From the NCBI RefSeq assembly GCF_023921125.1, contig NZ_CP099466.1:1488001-1552000 (forward strand): 64,000 nt of DNA, written 5' to 3'. The translations under genes were made by a program, and so were the position numbers. Shown here piece after piece: positions 9,901-19,856 of the stretch; within the stretch, counting starts at the first letter, position 1, and every line of letters begins with the position of its first letter. Source of the stretch: Arthrobacter caoxuetaonis (GTDB taxonomy: Bacteria > Actinomycetota > Actinomycetes > Actinomycetales > Micrococcaceae). A model generated the notes under the pieces. The model saw only the letters and a program-made list of their open reading frames with translations, ran no database searches and was not told where the DNA came from.

Positions 9901-10470
9901 ATGACTGACTCTCCGAACGCACCTGCCGAGCAGCCCCAGCCCCCCGTGCGGCCCAAAGCTGCCCTGACCCGCTACGCCCTGATCATGGCCTGCTGCGCCT
10001 TGGCCGCGTGGGTGCTGGACCAGCTCACGAAGATCTGGGTCGTCTCCACCATGACCGAGGGCCAGGTCACTGACGTTTTGGGCTCCGTGCTGCGCTGGCA
10101 CTTCATCCGGAATCCCGGAGCGGCGTTTTCCATCGGGACGGATTACACCTGGGTCTTCACCATCATCATGGTGGTGGTCTCCGGCTTCCTCATCTACCTC
10201 ATGTTCCGGCTGCGTTCCCTGGGCTGGTCCATCGCCCTCGGGCTCGTGCTGGGCGGGGCGCTGGGCAACCTGACCGACCGCCTTTTCCGCGAGCCTTCGT
10301 TCGGCCAGGGACACGTCGTCGACTTTATTGCCCTCCCCAACTTCGCCATCTTCAACATTGCAGACTCCTGTGTGGTCTCGGGCGTGATCCTGGTGTGCCT
10401 GCTGACGCTGCGCGGAATCAATATGGACGGCACCCGGGCCACCAGCAGCAAGGACGCTGCAGATGCCTGA
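9901..10470 (+). CDS. lspA: LspA, lipoprotein signal peptidase (signal peptidase II)
   Basis: Membrane aspartic protease that removes signal peptides from prolipoproteins after lipidation. The 189-aa protein has four hydrophobic segments and the conserved boxes: DQLTKIWVV (Asp40), NPGAAFS at 71-77, and the catalytic dyad Asp126 (GNLTDR) and Asp155 (NIADS). A short Pro-rich N-terminal extension precedes the first helix. It overlaps rluD by eight bases, so the two are cotranscribed, an arrangement common in bacteria. Confidence 0.96.
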   Translation: MTDSPNAPAEQPQPPVRPKAALTRYALIMACCALAAWVLDQLTKIWVVSTMTEGQVTDVLGSVLRWHFIRNPGAAFSIGTDYTWVFTIIMVVVSGFLIYLMFRLRSLGWSIALGLVLGGALGNLTDRLFREPSFGQGHVVDFIALPNFAIFNIADSCVVSGVILVCLLTLRGINMDGTRATSSKDAADA

Positions 10471-11398
10471 GATCCACGCCAAGTTCACTATCGGCGAGGA
10501 GCACGACGGCGGCAGGGCCGACGCCGTGCTGGGCACCCTGCTGGACATTTCCCGTTCCACCGCTGCCAGCTGGTGTGCCGAGGGATGGCTGACCCGTGCA
10601 GGCAAACCCGTGGCCAAGTCTGACCGCCTGCGGACCGGCGACATCGTAGCCGCCGACGTGCCGGAACTGCCGGATCCGCTGGCCGTCGTCGTCGAACCCA
10701 TCGATGACCTGAAAATCCTTGGTGACGATGAGCACTTCGTCGTCATCGACAAGCCGGTGGGCGTTGCGGCGCACCCCTCGCCGGGCTGGGTTGGCCCCAC
10801 CGTCGTGGGCGGCCTCGCCGCCGCCGGCTACCGCATCTCCACCTCCGGTGCGGGGGAGCGGCAGGGAATTGTGCACCGCCTCGACGTCGGGACCTCCGGC
10901 GTGATGGTGGTGGCCAAGACCGAACACGCCTACAACGTGCTGAAGCAGGCGTTCCGGGACCGCACGGTGGAGAAGGAATACCATGCCCTGGTGCAGGGGC
11001 TGCCGGATCCGCTTGAAGGAACCATCGACGCGCCCATCGGCCGCCACCCCGGACACGACTGGCGCTTTGCCGTCATCGATGACGGACGGGACTCGGTCAC
11101 GCACTACAAGGTCCTTGAGGCCTTCGGCCGCGCATCGCTGGTGGAAGTGCACCTCGAAACCGGCCGGACACACCAGATCCGCGTGCACTTTTCCGCCCTG
11201 CGCCACCCCTGCGCGGGTGACCTCACGTATGGTGCCGATCCCCGTCTTGCCGCGGAACTGGGCCTGACCAGGCAGTGGCTGCATGCCCGGAAGCTGGGCT
11301 TCACGCATCCCGGAACCGGGAACTGGGTCGAGTATGAATCGGCCTACCCCCAGGACCTGCAGTATGCGCTCGACGCGCTGGAACGCGGGGACGTCTAG
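10463..11398 (+). CDS. RluA/RluD family 23S rRNA pseudouridine synthase
   Basis: Isomerises uridines in rRNA to pseudouridine. The 311-aa protein has an N-terminal S4 RNA-binding domain (to about residue 70) and the catalytic core with HRLDVGTSG, the nucleophile being Asp141. [11 protein letters not shown] lies in the C-terminal half. RluD-type is most likely because of the S4 domain and the lspA linkage, but the exact target uridines cannot be read from the sequence. The start overlaps the end of lspA. Confidence 0.92.
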   Translation: MPEIHAKFTIGEEHDGGRADAVLGTLLDISRSTAASWCAEGWLTRAGKPVAKSDRLRTGDIVAADVPELPDPLAVVVEPIDDLKILGDDEHFVVIDKPVGVAAHPSPGWVGPTVVGGLAAAGYRISTSGAGERQGIVHRLDVGTSGVMVVAKTEHAYNVLKQAFRDRTVEKEYHALVQGLPDPLEGTIDAPIGRHPGHDWRFAVIDDGRDSVTHYKVLEAFGRASLVEVHLETGRTHQIRVHFSALRHPCAGDLTYGADPRLAAELGLTRQWLHARKLGFTHPGTGNWVEYESAYPQDLQYALDALERGDV

Positions 11399-11416
11399 GC
11401 GGACGCCGCGCGCCCC

Positions 11417-11422
11417 TAGAAT
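11417..11422 (+). promoter_or_regulatory. -10 element giving a leaderless dnaE mRNA
   Basis: TAGAAT ends six bases before the GTG start of dnaE, so transcription would begin at the start codon. No ribosome-binding site lies between, which supports leaderless initiation. Confidence 0.6.
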
Positions 11423-11428
11423 GGTTAG

Positions 11429-14400
11429 GTGGCTTCAGCAACTAGTTCGTCCAAATCGTTTGTCCATCTTCACAACCACACCGAGTATTCGATGCTGGAC
11501 GGTGCCGCCAGGCTGACCGACCTCTTCAGCCATGCCGACGAACTGGGCATGAATGCCCTGGCAACGACGGACCACGGGTTCGTCTTCGGGGCCTTCGACT
11601 TCTGGAACAAGGCACGCAACTCCGGGATCAAGCCGATCATCGGCGTCGAGGCCTACCTGACTCCGGGGACGGCGCGCCAGGACAAGACCCGTGTGAAGTG
11701 GGGCGACGGCGGCCGGAACGACGTCTCCGGCGCCGGTGCCTACACGCACATGACGATGTGGGCCGAGACTACCGAGGGCATGCACAACCTCTTCCGGATG
11801 TCCTCCCTGGCCTCCCTGGAGGGCTACCTCTACAAACCGCGGATGGACCGGGACCTGCTGCAGACCTACGGCAAGGGCCTGATCGCCACGACGGGCTGCC
11901 CGTCCGGGGAAGTACAGACGAAGCTCAGGCTGGGCCTCTACAAGGAAGCCGTCCAGGCGGCGTCCGATTTCCGGGACATCTTCGGCAAGGACAACTTCTT
12001 CTGCGAGCTGATGGACCACGGCTTGGATATTGAGCGCAATATCCAGGCTGACCTGATCAAGCTCGCCAAGGAGCTGGGCCTGCCGCTGGTAGCCACGAAT
12101 GACCTGCACTACACCCACGCCGAAGACGCTTCCGCGCACGCGGCGCTGCTCTGCGTGCAGTCCGGTTCCTCCCTGGCGGATCCGAAGCGGTTCAAGTTCG
12201 ACGCCGACGAGTTCTACCTCAAGTCTCCTGACGAGATGCGCTCGATCTTCCGCGACCACCCGGACGCCTGCGACAACACGCTGCTCATTGCCGAGCGCTG
12301 TGACGTCGAGTTCAACACCAAGGCCAACTACATGCCGCGGTTCCCCACCCCGGAGGGGGAAAACGAGGAATCCTGGTTCGTCAAGGAAGTCGAGAAGGGG
12401 CTGCAGAAGCGCTACCCGGGCGGCATCTCGGACGCCGTGCGCAAGCGTGCCGACTATGAGGTCGGCATCATCGCCCAGATGGGCTTCCCGGGATACTTCC
12501 TGGTGGTGGCCGACTTCATCAACTGGGCGAAGAAGAACGGCATCCGGGTTGGCCCCGGACGAGGCTCCGGCGCCGGCTCCATGGCCGCCTACGCCATGGG
12601 GATCACCGACCTGGACCCGCTGCAGCACGGCCTGATTTTCGAGCGGTTCCTCAACCCGGACCGTGTGTCCATGCCCGACTTCGACGTCGACTTCGATGAT
12701 CGGCGCCGCTCCGAGGTGATCCATTACGTCACGGAGAAGTACGGTGATGAGCGTGTTGCCATGATCGTTACGTACGGCACCATCAAGGCCAAGCAGGCTT
12801 TGAAGGATTCCTCCCGCGTGATGGGCTACCCCTTCTCTGTCGGAGAACGCCTGACCAAGGCGATGCCGCCGGACGTGATGGGCAAGGGCCTGTCTCTGGC
12901 CGACGTGCACAACAAGGAAGCCAAACGCTACGGCGAGGCAGAGGAACTGCGCGAACTGCTGCGCACTGATCCCGATTCCCAGCGCGTGTTCGACACCGCC
13001 CTGGGGCTTGAAGGCCTGAAGCGCCAGTGGGGGGTCCACGCCGCCGGCGTGATCATGTCCTCCGACCCCCTGATCGACATCATCCCGATCATGCGGCGCG
13101 AGCAGGACGGGCAGGTTATTACGCAGTTCGATTACCCCACCTGCGAAGGCCTGGGGCTGATCAAGATGGACTTCCTCGGCCTGCGGAACCTGACGATCGT
13201 CTCCGACGCAGTGGAGAACATCAAGAACAACCGCGGCGAGGGCCTGGTCCTGGAAGACCTTCCGCTGGATCTGAAGGAAGCCTACGACCTCCTGGCCAGC
13301 GGTGACACACTGGGTGTGTTCCAGCTCGACGGCGGTCCCATGCGGTCACTGCTCAAGAGCATGCGGCCGGACAACTTCGAAGACATCTCCGCTGTCATCG
13401 CCCTGTACCGCCCCGGGCCCATGGGTGCGAACTCGCACACGAACTACGCCCTGCGCAAGACCGGCCAGCAGGAAATCACCCCGATCCACCCGGAGCTCGA
13501 GGAACCGCTCGCGGAAATCCTGAACACCACCTACGGCCTGATTGTCTATCAGGAGCAGGTTATGGCCATCGCCCAGAAGGTGGCAGGATTCAGCCTCGGC
13601 CAGGCAGATATCCTCCGCCGCGCCATGGGCAAAAAGAAGAAATCCGAGCTGGACAAGCAGTACGCCGGCTTCCACCAGGGCATGGTGGACCGCGGCTACT
13701 CGGAAGCAGCCATCAAGGCGCTTTGGGACATCCTGCTCCCGTTCTCCGACTACGCCTTCAACAAGGCGCACTCCGCTGCCTACGGCGTGGTGTCGTACTG
13801 GACCGCGTACCTCAAGGCCAAGTACCCGGCCGAATACATGGCTGCCCTCCTGACCTCGGTCGGAGATGACAAGGACAAGCTGGCCATGTACCTGAACGAG
13901 TGCCGGAAGATGGGCATCACGGTGCTGCCGCCGGACGTCAACGAATCCTCCGTGAACTTCACCCCTGTGGGCAAGGACATCCGCTTCGGCATGGGAGCGA
14001 TCCGCAACGTGGGCACCAACGTTGTCCAGGCCATGGTGGGCGCCCGCGAAGAAAAGGGAGCGTTCACCAACTTCAAGGACTTCCTCATGAAGGTCCCTGC
14101 GGTGGTCTGCAACAAGCGGACTATCGAGTCCCTCATCAAGGCCGGCGCGTTCGACTCAATGGGCCATGCCCGCCGTCCGCTGGCCATGATCCATGAAGAG
14201 GCCATCGATTCCGTGGTGGTCCTCAAGCGCAACGAAGCCGTAGGCCAGTTCGACCTGTTCGCCGGCATCGGGGACGCGGAACCGGAAGCCTCCATTTCCA
14301 TCGACATCCCGGACCTGCCCGAGTGGGAGAAGAAGGACAAGCTGTCCTTTGAACGGGACATGCTGGGCCTGTACGTCTCCGACCACCCGCTTCAGGGCCT

Positions 14401-14968
14401 GGAAGGCATCCTCAGCCAGCACGCCGACTCCTCGATCACCTCGATCGTCAGCGAGGAAGGTCCGGCGGACGGTTCCATCGTCACCATCGCAGGAATGATC
14501 ACATCCCTGCAGCGCCGCATCGCCAAGAACAGCGGCAACGCGTACGCGCGCTGTGAGATCGAGGACCTGGCCGGGTCCATGGAAGTCATGTTCTTTGGCC
14601 AGGTCTACGGGCCGATCGCCGCTGTCCTCGCTGAGGACCTGATCGTCGTCGTCCGCGGCCGGTTGCAGCGGCGCGACGACGGTGCCGTCACCTTGAACGC
14701 GCAGGAGCTGACCGTCCCGGACCTCAGCGAGGGACATTCGGGTCCAGTCGTTATTTCGATGGCGACCTATAAGGCCACCGAAACCGTGGTGACGCAGCTC
14801 CGCGATGTGCTCCGCACCCACCCCGGAACCTCGGAGGTCCAGATCCGGCTCAACGGCAGCCGCACCGTGGAGGTCATGAAACTGGGCGTGGACATGCGGG
14901 TCAACCCGACGCCGTCGCTCTTTGGTGACTTGAAGGTGCTTCTGGGCCCCGCATGCCTCGATGCCTAG
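11429..14968 (+). CDS. dnaE: DnaE1, DNA polymerase III alpha subunit
   Basis: Replicative C-family DNA polymerase. The 1179-aa sequence starts with a PHP domain (HLHNHTEYSMLDGAARL), continues with the palm containing the catalytic PDFDVDFDD (Asp417 and Asp419), the glycine-rich GPGRGSGAGS loop, the finger and tandem HhH region (ILRRAMGKKKK), and ends with an OB-fold domain (about 1000-1090). Length is typical of DnaE1 rather than DnaE2, and no imuA/imuB genes are nearby. GTG start with no Shine-Dalgarno but a TAGAAT hexamer six bases upstream. Confidence 0.97.
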   Translation: MASATSSSKSFVHLHNHTEYSMLDGAARLTDLFSHADELGMNALATTDHGFVFGAFDFWNKARNSGIKPIIGVEAYLTPGTARQDKTRVKWGDGGRNDVSGAGAYTHMTMWAETTEGMHNLFRMSSLASLEGYLYKPRMDRDLLQTYGKGLIATTGCPSGEVQTKLRLGLYKEAVQAASDFRDIFGKDNFFCELMDHGLDIERNIQADLIKLAKELGLPLVATNDLHYTHAEDASAHAALLCVQSGSSLADPKRFKFDADEFYLKSPDEMRSIFRDHPDACDNTLLIAERCDVEFNTKANYMPRFPTPEGENEESWFVKEVEKGLQKRYPGGISDAVRKRADYEVGIIAQMGFPGYFLVVADFINWAKKNGIRVGPGRGSGAGSMAAYAMGITDLDPLQHGLIFERFLNPDRVSMPDFDVDFDDRRRSEVIHYVTEKYGDERVAMIVTYGTIKAKQALKDSSRVMGYPFSVGERLTKAMPPDVMGKGLSLADVHNKEAKRYGEAEELRELLRTDPDSQRVFDTALGLEGLKRQWGVHAAGVIMSSDPLIDIIPIMRREQDGQVITQFDYPTCEGLGLIKMDFLGLRNLTIVSDAVENIKNNRGEGLVLEDLPLDLKEAYDLLASGDTLGVFQLDGGPMRSLLKSMRPDNFEDISAVIALYRPGPMGANSHTNYALRKTGQQEITPIHPELEEPLAEILNTTYGLIVYQEQVMAIAQKVAGFSLGQADILRRAMGKKKKSELDKQYAGFHQGMVDRGYSEAAIKALWDILLPFSDYAFNKAHSAAYGVVSYWTAYLKAKYPAEYMAALLTSVGDDKDKLAMYLNECRKMGITVLPPDVNESSVNFTPVGKDIRFGMGAIRNVGTNVVQAMVGAREEKGAFTNFKDFLMKVPAVVCNKRTIESLIKAGAFDSMGHARRPLAMIHEEAIDSVVVLKRNEAVGQFDLFAGIGDAEPEASISIDIPDLPEWEKKDKLSFERDMLGLYVSDHPLQGLEGILSQHADSSITSIVSEEGPADGSIVTIAGMITSLQRRIAKNSGNAYARCEIEDLAGSMEVMFFGQVYGPIAAVLAEDLIVVVRGRLQRRDDGAVTLNAQELTVPDLSEGHSGPVVISMATYKATETVVTQLRDVLRTHPGTSEVQIRLNGSRTVEVMKLGVDMRVNPTPSLFGDLKVLLGPACLDA

Positions 14969-14969
14969 G

Positions 14970-14975
14970 TAGAAT
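14970..14975 (+). promoter_or_regulatory. -10 element giving a leaderless hisD mRNA
   Basis: TAGAAT overlaps the downstream side of the dnaE stop region and ends six bases before the hisD GTG, the same hexamer and spacing as at dnaE. No ribosome site is present between the two. Confidence 0.6.
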
Positions 14976-14981
14976 AGATTC

Positions 14982-16346
14982 GTGACTTCTTCCACTCCTG
15001 ATGTTCGTCCTGACCTGCTGTTTCCTGCCCTCCGCACGCTGGACCTGCGCGGCCGGAAGCTCTCTGCCGCAGAACTGAAAGCGGTCATGCCGCGTGCCGA
15101 GACCACAACCGACGTCGCGTCGGATGCTGTCGCCGCGATCATCGGCGATGTGCGCGCCCGCGGGTTTGCCGCGCTCTCGGAACTTGCGGCAAAGTTTGAC
15201 GGCGTTGAGCTCGCCCATCCGCTGGTTCCCCGCGAGGCCCTTCGCACGGCACTGAAGGAACTCGATCCGGCCGTACGGGCCGGCCTCGAAGAGTCGATCC
15301 GCCGTGCCCGCATCTTTGCCGAAGCGCACCGCCCGGCCGACGTGGAAGTCGATATTGCCGACGGCGCGAAGGTCACCCACCGCTGGGTTCCGGTCAACCG
15401 GGTGGGACTCTACGTTCCGGGCGGACTGGCCGTCTACCCGTCCTCCGTGGTCATGAATGTGGTGCCGGCACAGGCCGCCGGGGTTGCTTCCCTGGCCCTG
15501 ACGTCGCCGCCGCAGAAGGAATTCGGCGGCCTGCCGCACCCCACCATCCTTGCGGCTGCCGAACTGCTGGGGATCGAAGAGGTGTACGCCGTTGGCGGTG
15601 CCCAGGCGATCGCCGCGTTTGCCTACGGTATTCCCGCCGGAGACGCCGGTCCCGCACTGGAACCGGTGGATGTCGTCACCGGCCCGGGCAACGTCTTCGT
15701 GGCCACGGCCAAGCGGCTGGTCAAGGGCGTCGTCGGGATTGACGCCGAAGCCGGCCCCACCGAGATTGCCGTGCTTGCGGACGGGTCTGCCGATCCCAGG
15801 CTGGTAGCCGCGGACCTGATCAGCCAGGCCGAGCACGATCCCAACGCTGCATCCGTCCTCGTGACGGATTCCGAAGAGCTTGCCGGGTCCGTCCGTGCCG
15901 CCCTGGAGGACCAGGTGGCCTCCACCAAGCACTCAGAGCGGGTCCGCACCGCACTCTCCGGCGCCCAGTCCGCCGTCGTCCTGGTTGATGGACTGGAGCA
16001 GGGTATTGCGGTCTGCAACGCCTACGGCGCAGAGCACCTGGAAATCCAGACCGCCGATGCACAGGCGGTGGCCGGCCGGATCACGAGCGCCGGAGCCATT
16101 TTCGTGGGCAACTACAGCCCGGTCAGCCTGGGTGACTACTGCTCCGGTTCAAACCACGTGCTGCCGACCGCGGGCACCGCTGCGTTCTCGTCCGGCCTGA
16201 ACGTCACGACGTTCATGCGGGCGATCCAGGTCATCGACTACAGCCGGGATGCCCTGGCCGAGGTCAGCGCACACGTCGTGGCACTCTCACGCGCCGAGGA
16301 CCTGCCCGCACACGGTGATGCCGTCAGTATCCGGTTCGCCGGGTAA
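14982..16346 (+). CDS. hisD: HisD, histidinol dehydrogenase
   Basis: Zn-dependent enzyme performing the last two NAD-linked oxidations from histidinol to histidine. The 454-aa product shows the Rossmann-like [18 protein letters not shown], the [10 protein letters not shown] motif, [13 protein letters not shown], and the catalytic Glu351-His352 pair in [11 protein letters not shown] start 13 nt after dnaE, with its own apparent promoter. No other his gene follows in the window; nrdR comes next, so if the rest of the his operon exists it lies elsewhere. Confidence 0.95.
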   Translation: MTSSTPDVRPDLLFPALRTLDLRGRKLSAAELKAVMPRAETTTDVASDAVAAIIGDVRARGFAALSELAAKFDGVELAHPLVPREALRTALKELDPAVRAGLEESIRRARIFAEAHRPADVEVDIADGAKVTHRWVPVNRVGLYVPGGLAVYPSSVVMNVVPAQAAGVASLALTSPPQKEFGGLPHPTILAAAELLGIEEVYAVGGAQAIAAFAYGIPAGDAGPALEPVDVVTGPGNVFVATAKRLVKGVVGIDAEAGPTEIAVLADGSADPRLVAADLISQAEHDPNAASVLVTDSEELAGSVRAALEDQVASTKHSERVRTALSGAQSAVVLVDGLEQGIAVCNAYGAEHLEIQTADAQAVAGRITSAGAIFVGNYSPVSLGDYCSGSNHVLPTAGTAAFSSGLNVTTFMRAIQVIDYSRDALAEVSAHVVALSRAEDLPAHGDAVSIRFAG

Positions 16347-16347
16347 G

Positions 16348-16359
16348 CTCCCGCGGGAG
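16348..16359. repeat. 12-bp palindrome between hisD and nrdR
   Basis: CTCCCGCGGGAG is a perfect palindrome two bases after the hisD stop. It is too short for a confident terminator call and has no T-run. Confidence 0.35.
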
Positions 16360-16414
16360 ACCTCCTACAACGGGGTGCCAAGCCCTCACCGCTTGTGCGT
16401 GAAAGGACCGAGGA

Positions 16415-16912
16415 ATGTACTGTCCGTACTGCCGGAACGCCGACTCGCGGGTCGTCGACAGCCGCCTCGCTGACGACGGTTCCGCCATCCGGCGCAGACG
16501 CCAGTGTCCCGAATGCGGGCGCCGTTTCAGCACGGTGGAAACCACCAGCCTCAGCGTGATCAAGCGTTCCGGAGTGGCCGAGCCCTTTAGCCGCAGCAAG
16601 GTCATCAACGGTGCCCGCAAGGCGTGCCAGGGACGGCCGGTAAGCGAGGACGACCTGGCGCTGCTGGCGCAGGAGGTTGAGGAGACTATCCGTGCCTCCG
16701 GCGTCGCTGAAATCCAGGCTCATGAAGTGGGGCTGGCCATCCTGCAGCCGCTGCAGAAACTGGACCAGGTGGCCTACCTCCGCTTCGCCAGCGTCTACCA
16801 GTCCTTCGAGTCGCTTGAAGACTTCGAGACGGCTATTGCCGCGCTGCGGGCCGATTCCGCCCGCGCCGGCAGCGTGCCCGCCGGAGCGCAGCGTCCTCTG
16901 ACAGCCCAGTAG
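16415..16912 (+). CDS. nrdR: NrdR, ribonucleotide reductase repressor
   Basis: ATP/dATP-sensing repressor of ribonucleotide reductase genes. The 165-aa protein has the N-terminal zinc ribbon (Cys3, Cys6, Cys31, Cys34: MYCPYC and CPECG) with [17 protein letters not shown], followed by an ATP-cone domain (about 47-137: [17 protein letters not shown]). ATG closely follows GAGGA. No ribonucleotide reductase gene is in the window. Confidence 0.96.
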   Translation: MYCPYCRNADSRVVDSRLADDGSAIRRRRQCPECGRRFSTVETTSLSVIKRSGVAEPFSRSKVINGARKACQGRPVSEDDLALLAQEVEETIRASGVAEIQAHEVGLAILQPLQKLDQVAYLRFASVYQSFESLEDFETAIAALRADSARAGSVPAGAQRPLTAQ

Positions 16913-16928
16913 CCGCCTCGCAAAACGA

Positions 16929-16978
16929 GATGGCAGAAACTGCTGGTTTGGAAGCCCTAACCAGCAGTTTCTGCCATC
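16929..16978. terminator. Perfect 20-bp inverted repeat between nrdR and ppgK
   Basis: The arms 16929-16948 and 16959-16978 are perfectly complementary over 20 bp, separated by TGGAAGCCCT. It lies in the 75-bp gap between convergent nrdR and ppgK, so a bidirectional terminator is the simplest reading. The stem has a balanced base composition and no obvious T-run, unlike the GC-rich terminators elsewhere in the window. Confidence 0.65.
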
Positions 16979-16987
16979 AAGACGGGG

Positions 16988-17785
16988 TTACTTGACGTAG
17001 TTGAAGTGCAGTGCAGCCTGGAGCGCCCCACCCACGATTCCCGCATTGTTCTTCAGGTTGGCGGTGACCACGGGGGTTCGCAGGTCGAGCATCGGCAGGA
17101 AGTCCTCGCTGCGCTTGGAGATGCCGCCGCCGATCACGAACAGGTCGGGGGAGAAGAGGAACTCCACGTGGGAGAAGTACCGCTGGAGGCGGTGGGCGTA
17201 CTCTTCCCAGCTGATGTTGTCCCGCTCCCGGGCGGAGGCGGAGGCGCGGGACTCGGCGTCCACGCCGTCGATCTCGAGGTGGCCAAGCTCGGCGTTGGGA
17301 ACCAGCGCACCGTTGGAGATCAGCGCGGATCCGATGCCGGTGCCGAGGGTGATGACCAGGACCGTTCCGCCCACCCCCTTGCCGGCGCCGTAGCGGGCTT
17401 CAGCCAGGCCGGCTGCATCGGCGTCGTTCATCACCTGGACTTCCCGGTTGAGCGCCTTGGTGAGCAGGGCATCGACGTCGGTGTCCACCCAGCTCTTGTC
17501 CACGTTTGCTGCGGAACGGGCTACACCGTGCTGGATGATGGCCGGGAAGGTCACGCCAACAGGGACCTCGGTTCCCGGGCCCTCGGGGCGTGAAGAGAGC
17601 TCGGCAACGATCTGCCCGACGACGCCGGCCACAGCCTCAGGCGTCGCAGGCTGCGGGGTGGGGATCCGGAAGCGGTCGCCGATGAGCTTGCCCTTGTTCA
17701 GGTCGACGATGCCGCCCTTGATGCCCGTGCCGCCGATGTCGATGCCAATGACGGCATCGTGCTTGTTCTTCTGCTTCTTGGCCAT
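16988..17785 (-). CDS. ppgK: PpgK, polyphosphate glucokinase
   Basis: ROK-family kinase that phosphorylates glucose to glucose-6-phosphate using inorganic polyphosphate (and often ATP), typical of actinobacteria. The 265-aa product has the N-terminal phosphate-binding IGIDIGGTGIKGG (13-25), DADAAGLAEARYG and the LGTGIGSALI motif. A Lys-rich N-terminus (MAKKQKNKH) precedes the fold. ATG with GGAG upstream. It is followed by a perfect inverted repeat that probably terminates it. Confidence 0.93.
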   Translation of the reverse strand: MAKKQKNKHDAVIGIDIGGTGIKGGIVDLNKGKLIGDRFRIPTPQPATPEAVAGVVGQIVAELSSRPEGPGTEVPVGVTFPAIIQHGVARSAANVDKSWVDTDVDALLTKALNREVQVMNDADAAGLAEARYGAGKGVGGTVLVITLGTGIGSALISNGALVPNAELGHLEIDGVDAESRASASARERDNISWEEYAHRLQRYFSHVEFLFSPDLFVIGGGISKRSEDFLPMLDLRTPVVTANLKNNAGIVGGALQAALHFNYVK

Positions 17786-17809
17786 GGTTCTCCAGTGCTA
17801 GGCGTTGCG

Positions 17810-18688
17810 CTACGGCAGGGTCAGGATTTCGGCGCCGTTGTCCGTGACAAGCAGCGTGTGTTCGAACTGGGCGGTTCGCTTGCGGTCTTTGGTCAGGACG
17901 GTCCAGTTGTCCTCCCACATGTCCCACTCGATGGTCCCGAGTGTGAGCATAGGCTCAATGGTAAACACCATTCCGGTTTCGATGAGCCGGCTGTACGCCG
18001 GTGCGGCGTCGTAGTGCGGGATGATCAGGCCCGTATGGAAGGCCTCGCCGACGCCGTGGCCCGTGAAGTCGCGGACCACGCCGTAGCCGAACCGCTTGGC
18101 GTAGGACTCGATGGCCCGGCCGATCACGTTGATTTCGCGGCCCGGCATGACGGCCTTGATGGCGCGCCGCAGCGACTCCGCCGTGCGCTCCACGAGCAGG
18201 CGGGACTCTTCGTCGACGTCGCCGGCCAGGAAGGTGTAGTTGGTGTCGCCGTGGACCCCGTTGATGTAGGCGGTGATGTCGACGTTGACGATGTCGCCGT
18301 CCTGGATGACCGTGGAATCGGGGATGCCGTGGCAGATTACTTCATTGACCGAGGTGCAGACGGACTTCGGGAAGCCCCGGTAGCCAAGCGTCGACGGGTA
18401 GGCCTTGTGGTCCAGCAGGAATTCATGCGCGACGACGTCCAGCTCATCAGTGGTGACGCCGGGCTGGATGTGGTTGCCGACCTCGACGATGGCCTGGGCC
18501 GCGATGCGGCTGGCAATGCGGATCTTCTCGATCGTCTCCGCCGACTTCACCTCTGAGCCCGTGAACTTTGCCGGCGCCTCCCTGTCTACATACTCGGGAC
18601 GGGGAATCGACGCCGGCACGGGGCGGCGGGGAGAGACCCGTCCCGGCTGCAGGCGTCCAAGGGGTGCAGTGGCAATATTCTGGGGCAT
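17810..18688 (-). CDS. map: Map, type I methionine aminopeptidase
   Basis: Metalloprotease removing N-terminal methionine from new proteins. The start is placed at the ATG 18688 (292 aa, [13 protein letters not shown]) rather than the longer open frame, because a TAAGAT -10 hexamer stands seven bases upstream and the residues before it look non-homologous. The proline-rich N-terminal extension (to about 45) is usual for actinobacterial Map. Metal ligands are visible in [29 protein letters not shown] and QFEHTL. Confidence 0.93.
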   Translation of the reverse strand: MPQNIATAPLGRLQPGRVSPRRPVPASIPRPEYVDREAPAKFTGSEVKSAETIEKIRIASRIAAQAIVEVGNHIQPGVTTDELDVVAHEFLLDHKAYPSTLGYRGFPKSVCTSVNEVICHGIPDSTVIQDGDIVNVDITAYINGVHGDTNYTFLAGDVDEESRLLVERTAESLRRAIKAVMPGREINVIGRAIESYAKRFGYGVVRDFTGHGVGEAFHTGLIIPHYDAAPAYSRLIETGMVFTIEPMLTLGTIEWDMWEDNWTVLTKDRKRTAQFEHTLLVTDNGAEILTLP

Positions 18689-18695
18689 AGTATCG

Positions 18696-18701
18696 ATCTT
18701 A
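18696..18701 (-). promoter_or_regulatory. -10 element close to the map start
   Basis: On the minus strand TAAGAT ends seven bases before the map ATG, so the transcript would have no or almost no leader. No ribosome-binding site is seen. Confidence 0.5.
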
Positions 18702-18791
18702 TCGCCAGCGCTCCGTGCCAACGCATGGGGCCGGCAATGTCCACTGTCCAGCCGCTTAAACGGCGCGGACGCACAACCCTGAGGAGGGCCC

Positions 18792-18956
18792 ATGGCCGAG
18801 TTCTGGTTCAACGTGCAGACCCACGAAGTCGAAGTTGGCCCGCAGTCCGACTGGACCAAGCTGATCGGACCCTACCCCAGCCGTGAGGAAGCGGAACGCG
18901 CGCTGCAGAAGGTCCAGGCCCGCAACGAGGCCTGGGACCGGCAGGACGAGGACTGA
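18792..18956 (+). CDS. Small SPOR-like protein, 54 aa
   Basis: A short open frame with a strong ribosome site (GAGGAGGG at 18781-18788) and ATG at 18792 encodes [20 protein letters not shown] onward, continuing with [20 protein letters not shown] and ending in QDED. The pattern of aromatic start, [13 protein letters not shown] helix and charged end resembles SPOR-type or 'methionine aminopeptidase-linked' small proteins annotated in Arthrobacter relatives. Function unknown. It diverges from map and converges on panB. No close paralogue is seen in the window. Confidence 0.8.
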   Translation: MAEFWFNVQTHEVEVGPQSDWTKLIGPYPSREEAERALQKVQARNEAWDRQDED

Positions 18957-18973
18957 GCTTCGTGCCGGAGCTC

Positions 18974-19007
18974 GAAGCTGGGCTCCGGGCTAGAAGCTGT
19001 GCTCCGG
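18974..19007. repeat. Imperfect 15-bp direct repeat at the panB 3' end
   Basis: GAAGCTGGGCTCCGG at 18974-18988 and GAAGCTGTGCTCCGG at 18993-19007 differ by one base. The second copy encodes the last residues of PanB and the first lies just past its stop, suggesting a small local duplication. Confidence 0.5.
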
Positions 19008-19844
19008 ACCTGGGAACGTTCCGCTGCGGACTTCCTCGGCATACTCGCGGGCCGCGGTTGAAAGGACAGTCCGGACGTCGGCGAAAGCCTTGACGAAGCG
19101 CGGTGCCTTGCCGCCGCGCATACCCGCCATGTCCTGCCAGACCAGCACCTGTCCGGTCGTCGCGTTTCCGGCGCCAATGCCGATCGTGGGTACCGGCACG
19201 GCCGCGTCAACGGCGGCGGCGACGTCGGCGGGAACCATTTCCATCAGCACGCAGAACGCGCCGGCTTCGGCCAGGGCGACGGCGTCGTCGATAACTGCCT
19301 GCGCGGCATCTCCGCGGCCCTGCACCTTGTAACCTCCCAGCGCATGCTCGCTCTGGGGAGTGAAGCCAACATGGGCCATGACGGGGATTCCGGCAGCCGT
19401 CATCGCCCGGACGTGACCGGCGTAGTGCGCGCCGCCCTCCATCTTGACTGCCTGGACCCCTGCCTCCTTCATGAGCCGGACCGAGGACTCAATGGCCTGG
19501 GCGGGGGAGACCTCGTAGGAACCAAAGGGCAGGTCGCACACGATCAGGGCGCGCTTGGCTCCGGCAGCCACTGACTTGGCGAAGACGATCATTTCGTCCA
19601 GCGTGATGGGCAGCGTCGTGTCATGGCCCATGACGTTGTTGGCTGCGGAATCACCGATCAGCAGGGCCTCGATGCCGGCTTCGTCAAAGATCGCCGCGGT
19701 GTACTGGTCGTAGGCGGTCAGCATGGCGAACTTGCCGCCGGAATCCTTGAGCTGCTGGAGGTAGGACGTACGCACGCGCTTCGGCAGGGCAGGGGCCTGT
19801 GCCGGGTCGGTACCGTACGGTTTGGGCTGTTCAGCGCTGGTCAT
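18990..19844 (-). CDS. panB: PanB, ketopantoate hydroxymethyltransferase
   Basis: First committed enzyme of pantothenate (and so coenzyme A) synthesis: transfers a hydroxymethyl group from methylene-THF to 2-oxoisovalerate. The 284-aa protein has the TIM-barrel landmarks MLTAYDQYTAAIFDEAGIE, LIGDSAANNVMGHDTTLP (metal-binding Asp), VKMEGG, MAHVGFTPQSE and GIGAGNATTGQVLVWQD. ATG at 19844 has a -10 hexamer six bases upstream instead of a ribosome site. No panC or panD is adjacent. Confidence 0.96.
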   Translation of the reverse strand: MTSAEQPKPYGTDPAQAPALPKRVRTSYLQQLKDSGGKFAMLTAYDQYTAAIFDEAGIEALLIGDSAANNVMGHDTTLPITLDEMIVFAKSVAAGAKRALIVCDLPFGSYEVSPAQAIESSVRLMKEAGVQAVKMEGGAHYAGHVRAMTAAGIPVMAHVGFTPQSEHALGGYKVQGRGDAAQAVIDDAVALAEAGAFCVLMEMVPADVAAAVDAAVPVPTIGIGAGNATTGQVLVWQDMAGMRGGKAPRFVKAFADVRTVLSTAAREYAEEVRSGTFPGPEHSF

Positions 19845-19850
19845 GATGTG

Positions 19851-19856
19851 AGCCTA
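19851..19856 (-). promoter_or_regulatory. -10 element giving a leaderless panB mRNA
   Basis: TAGGCT on the minus strand ends six bases before the panB ATG, with no Shine-Dalgarno between. Confidence 0.55.
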
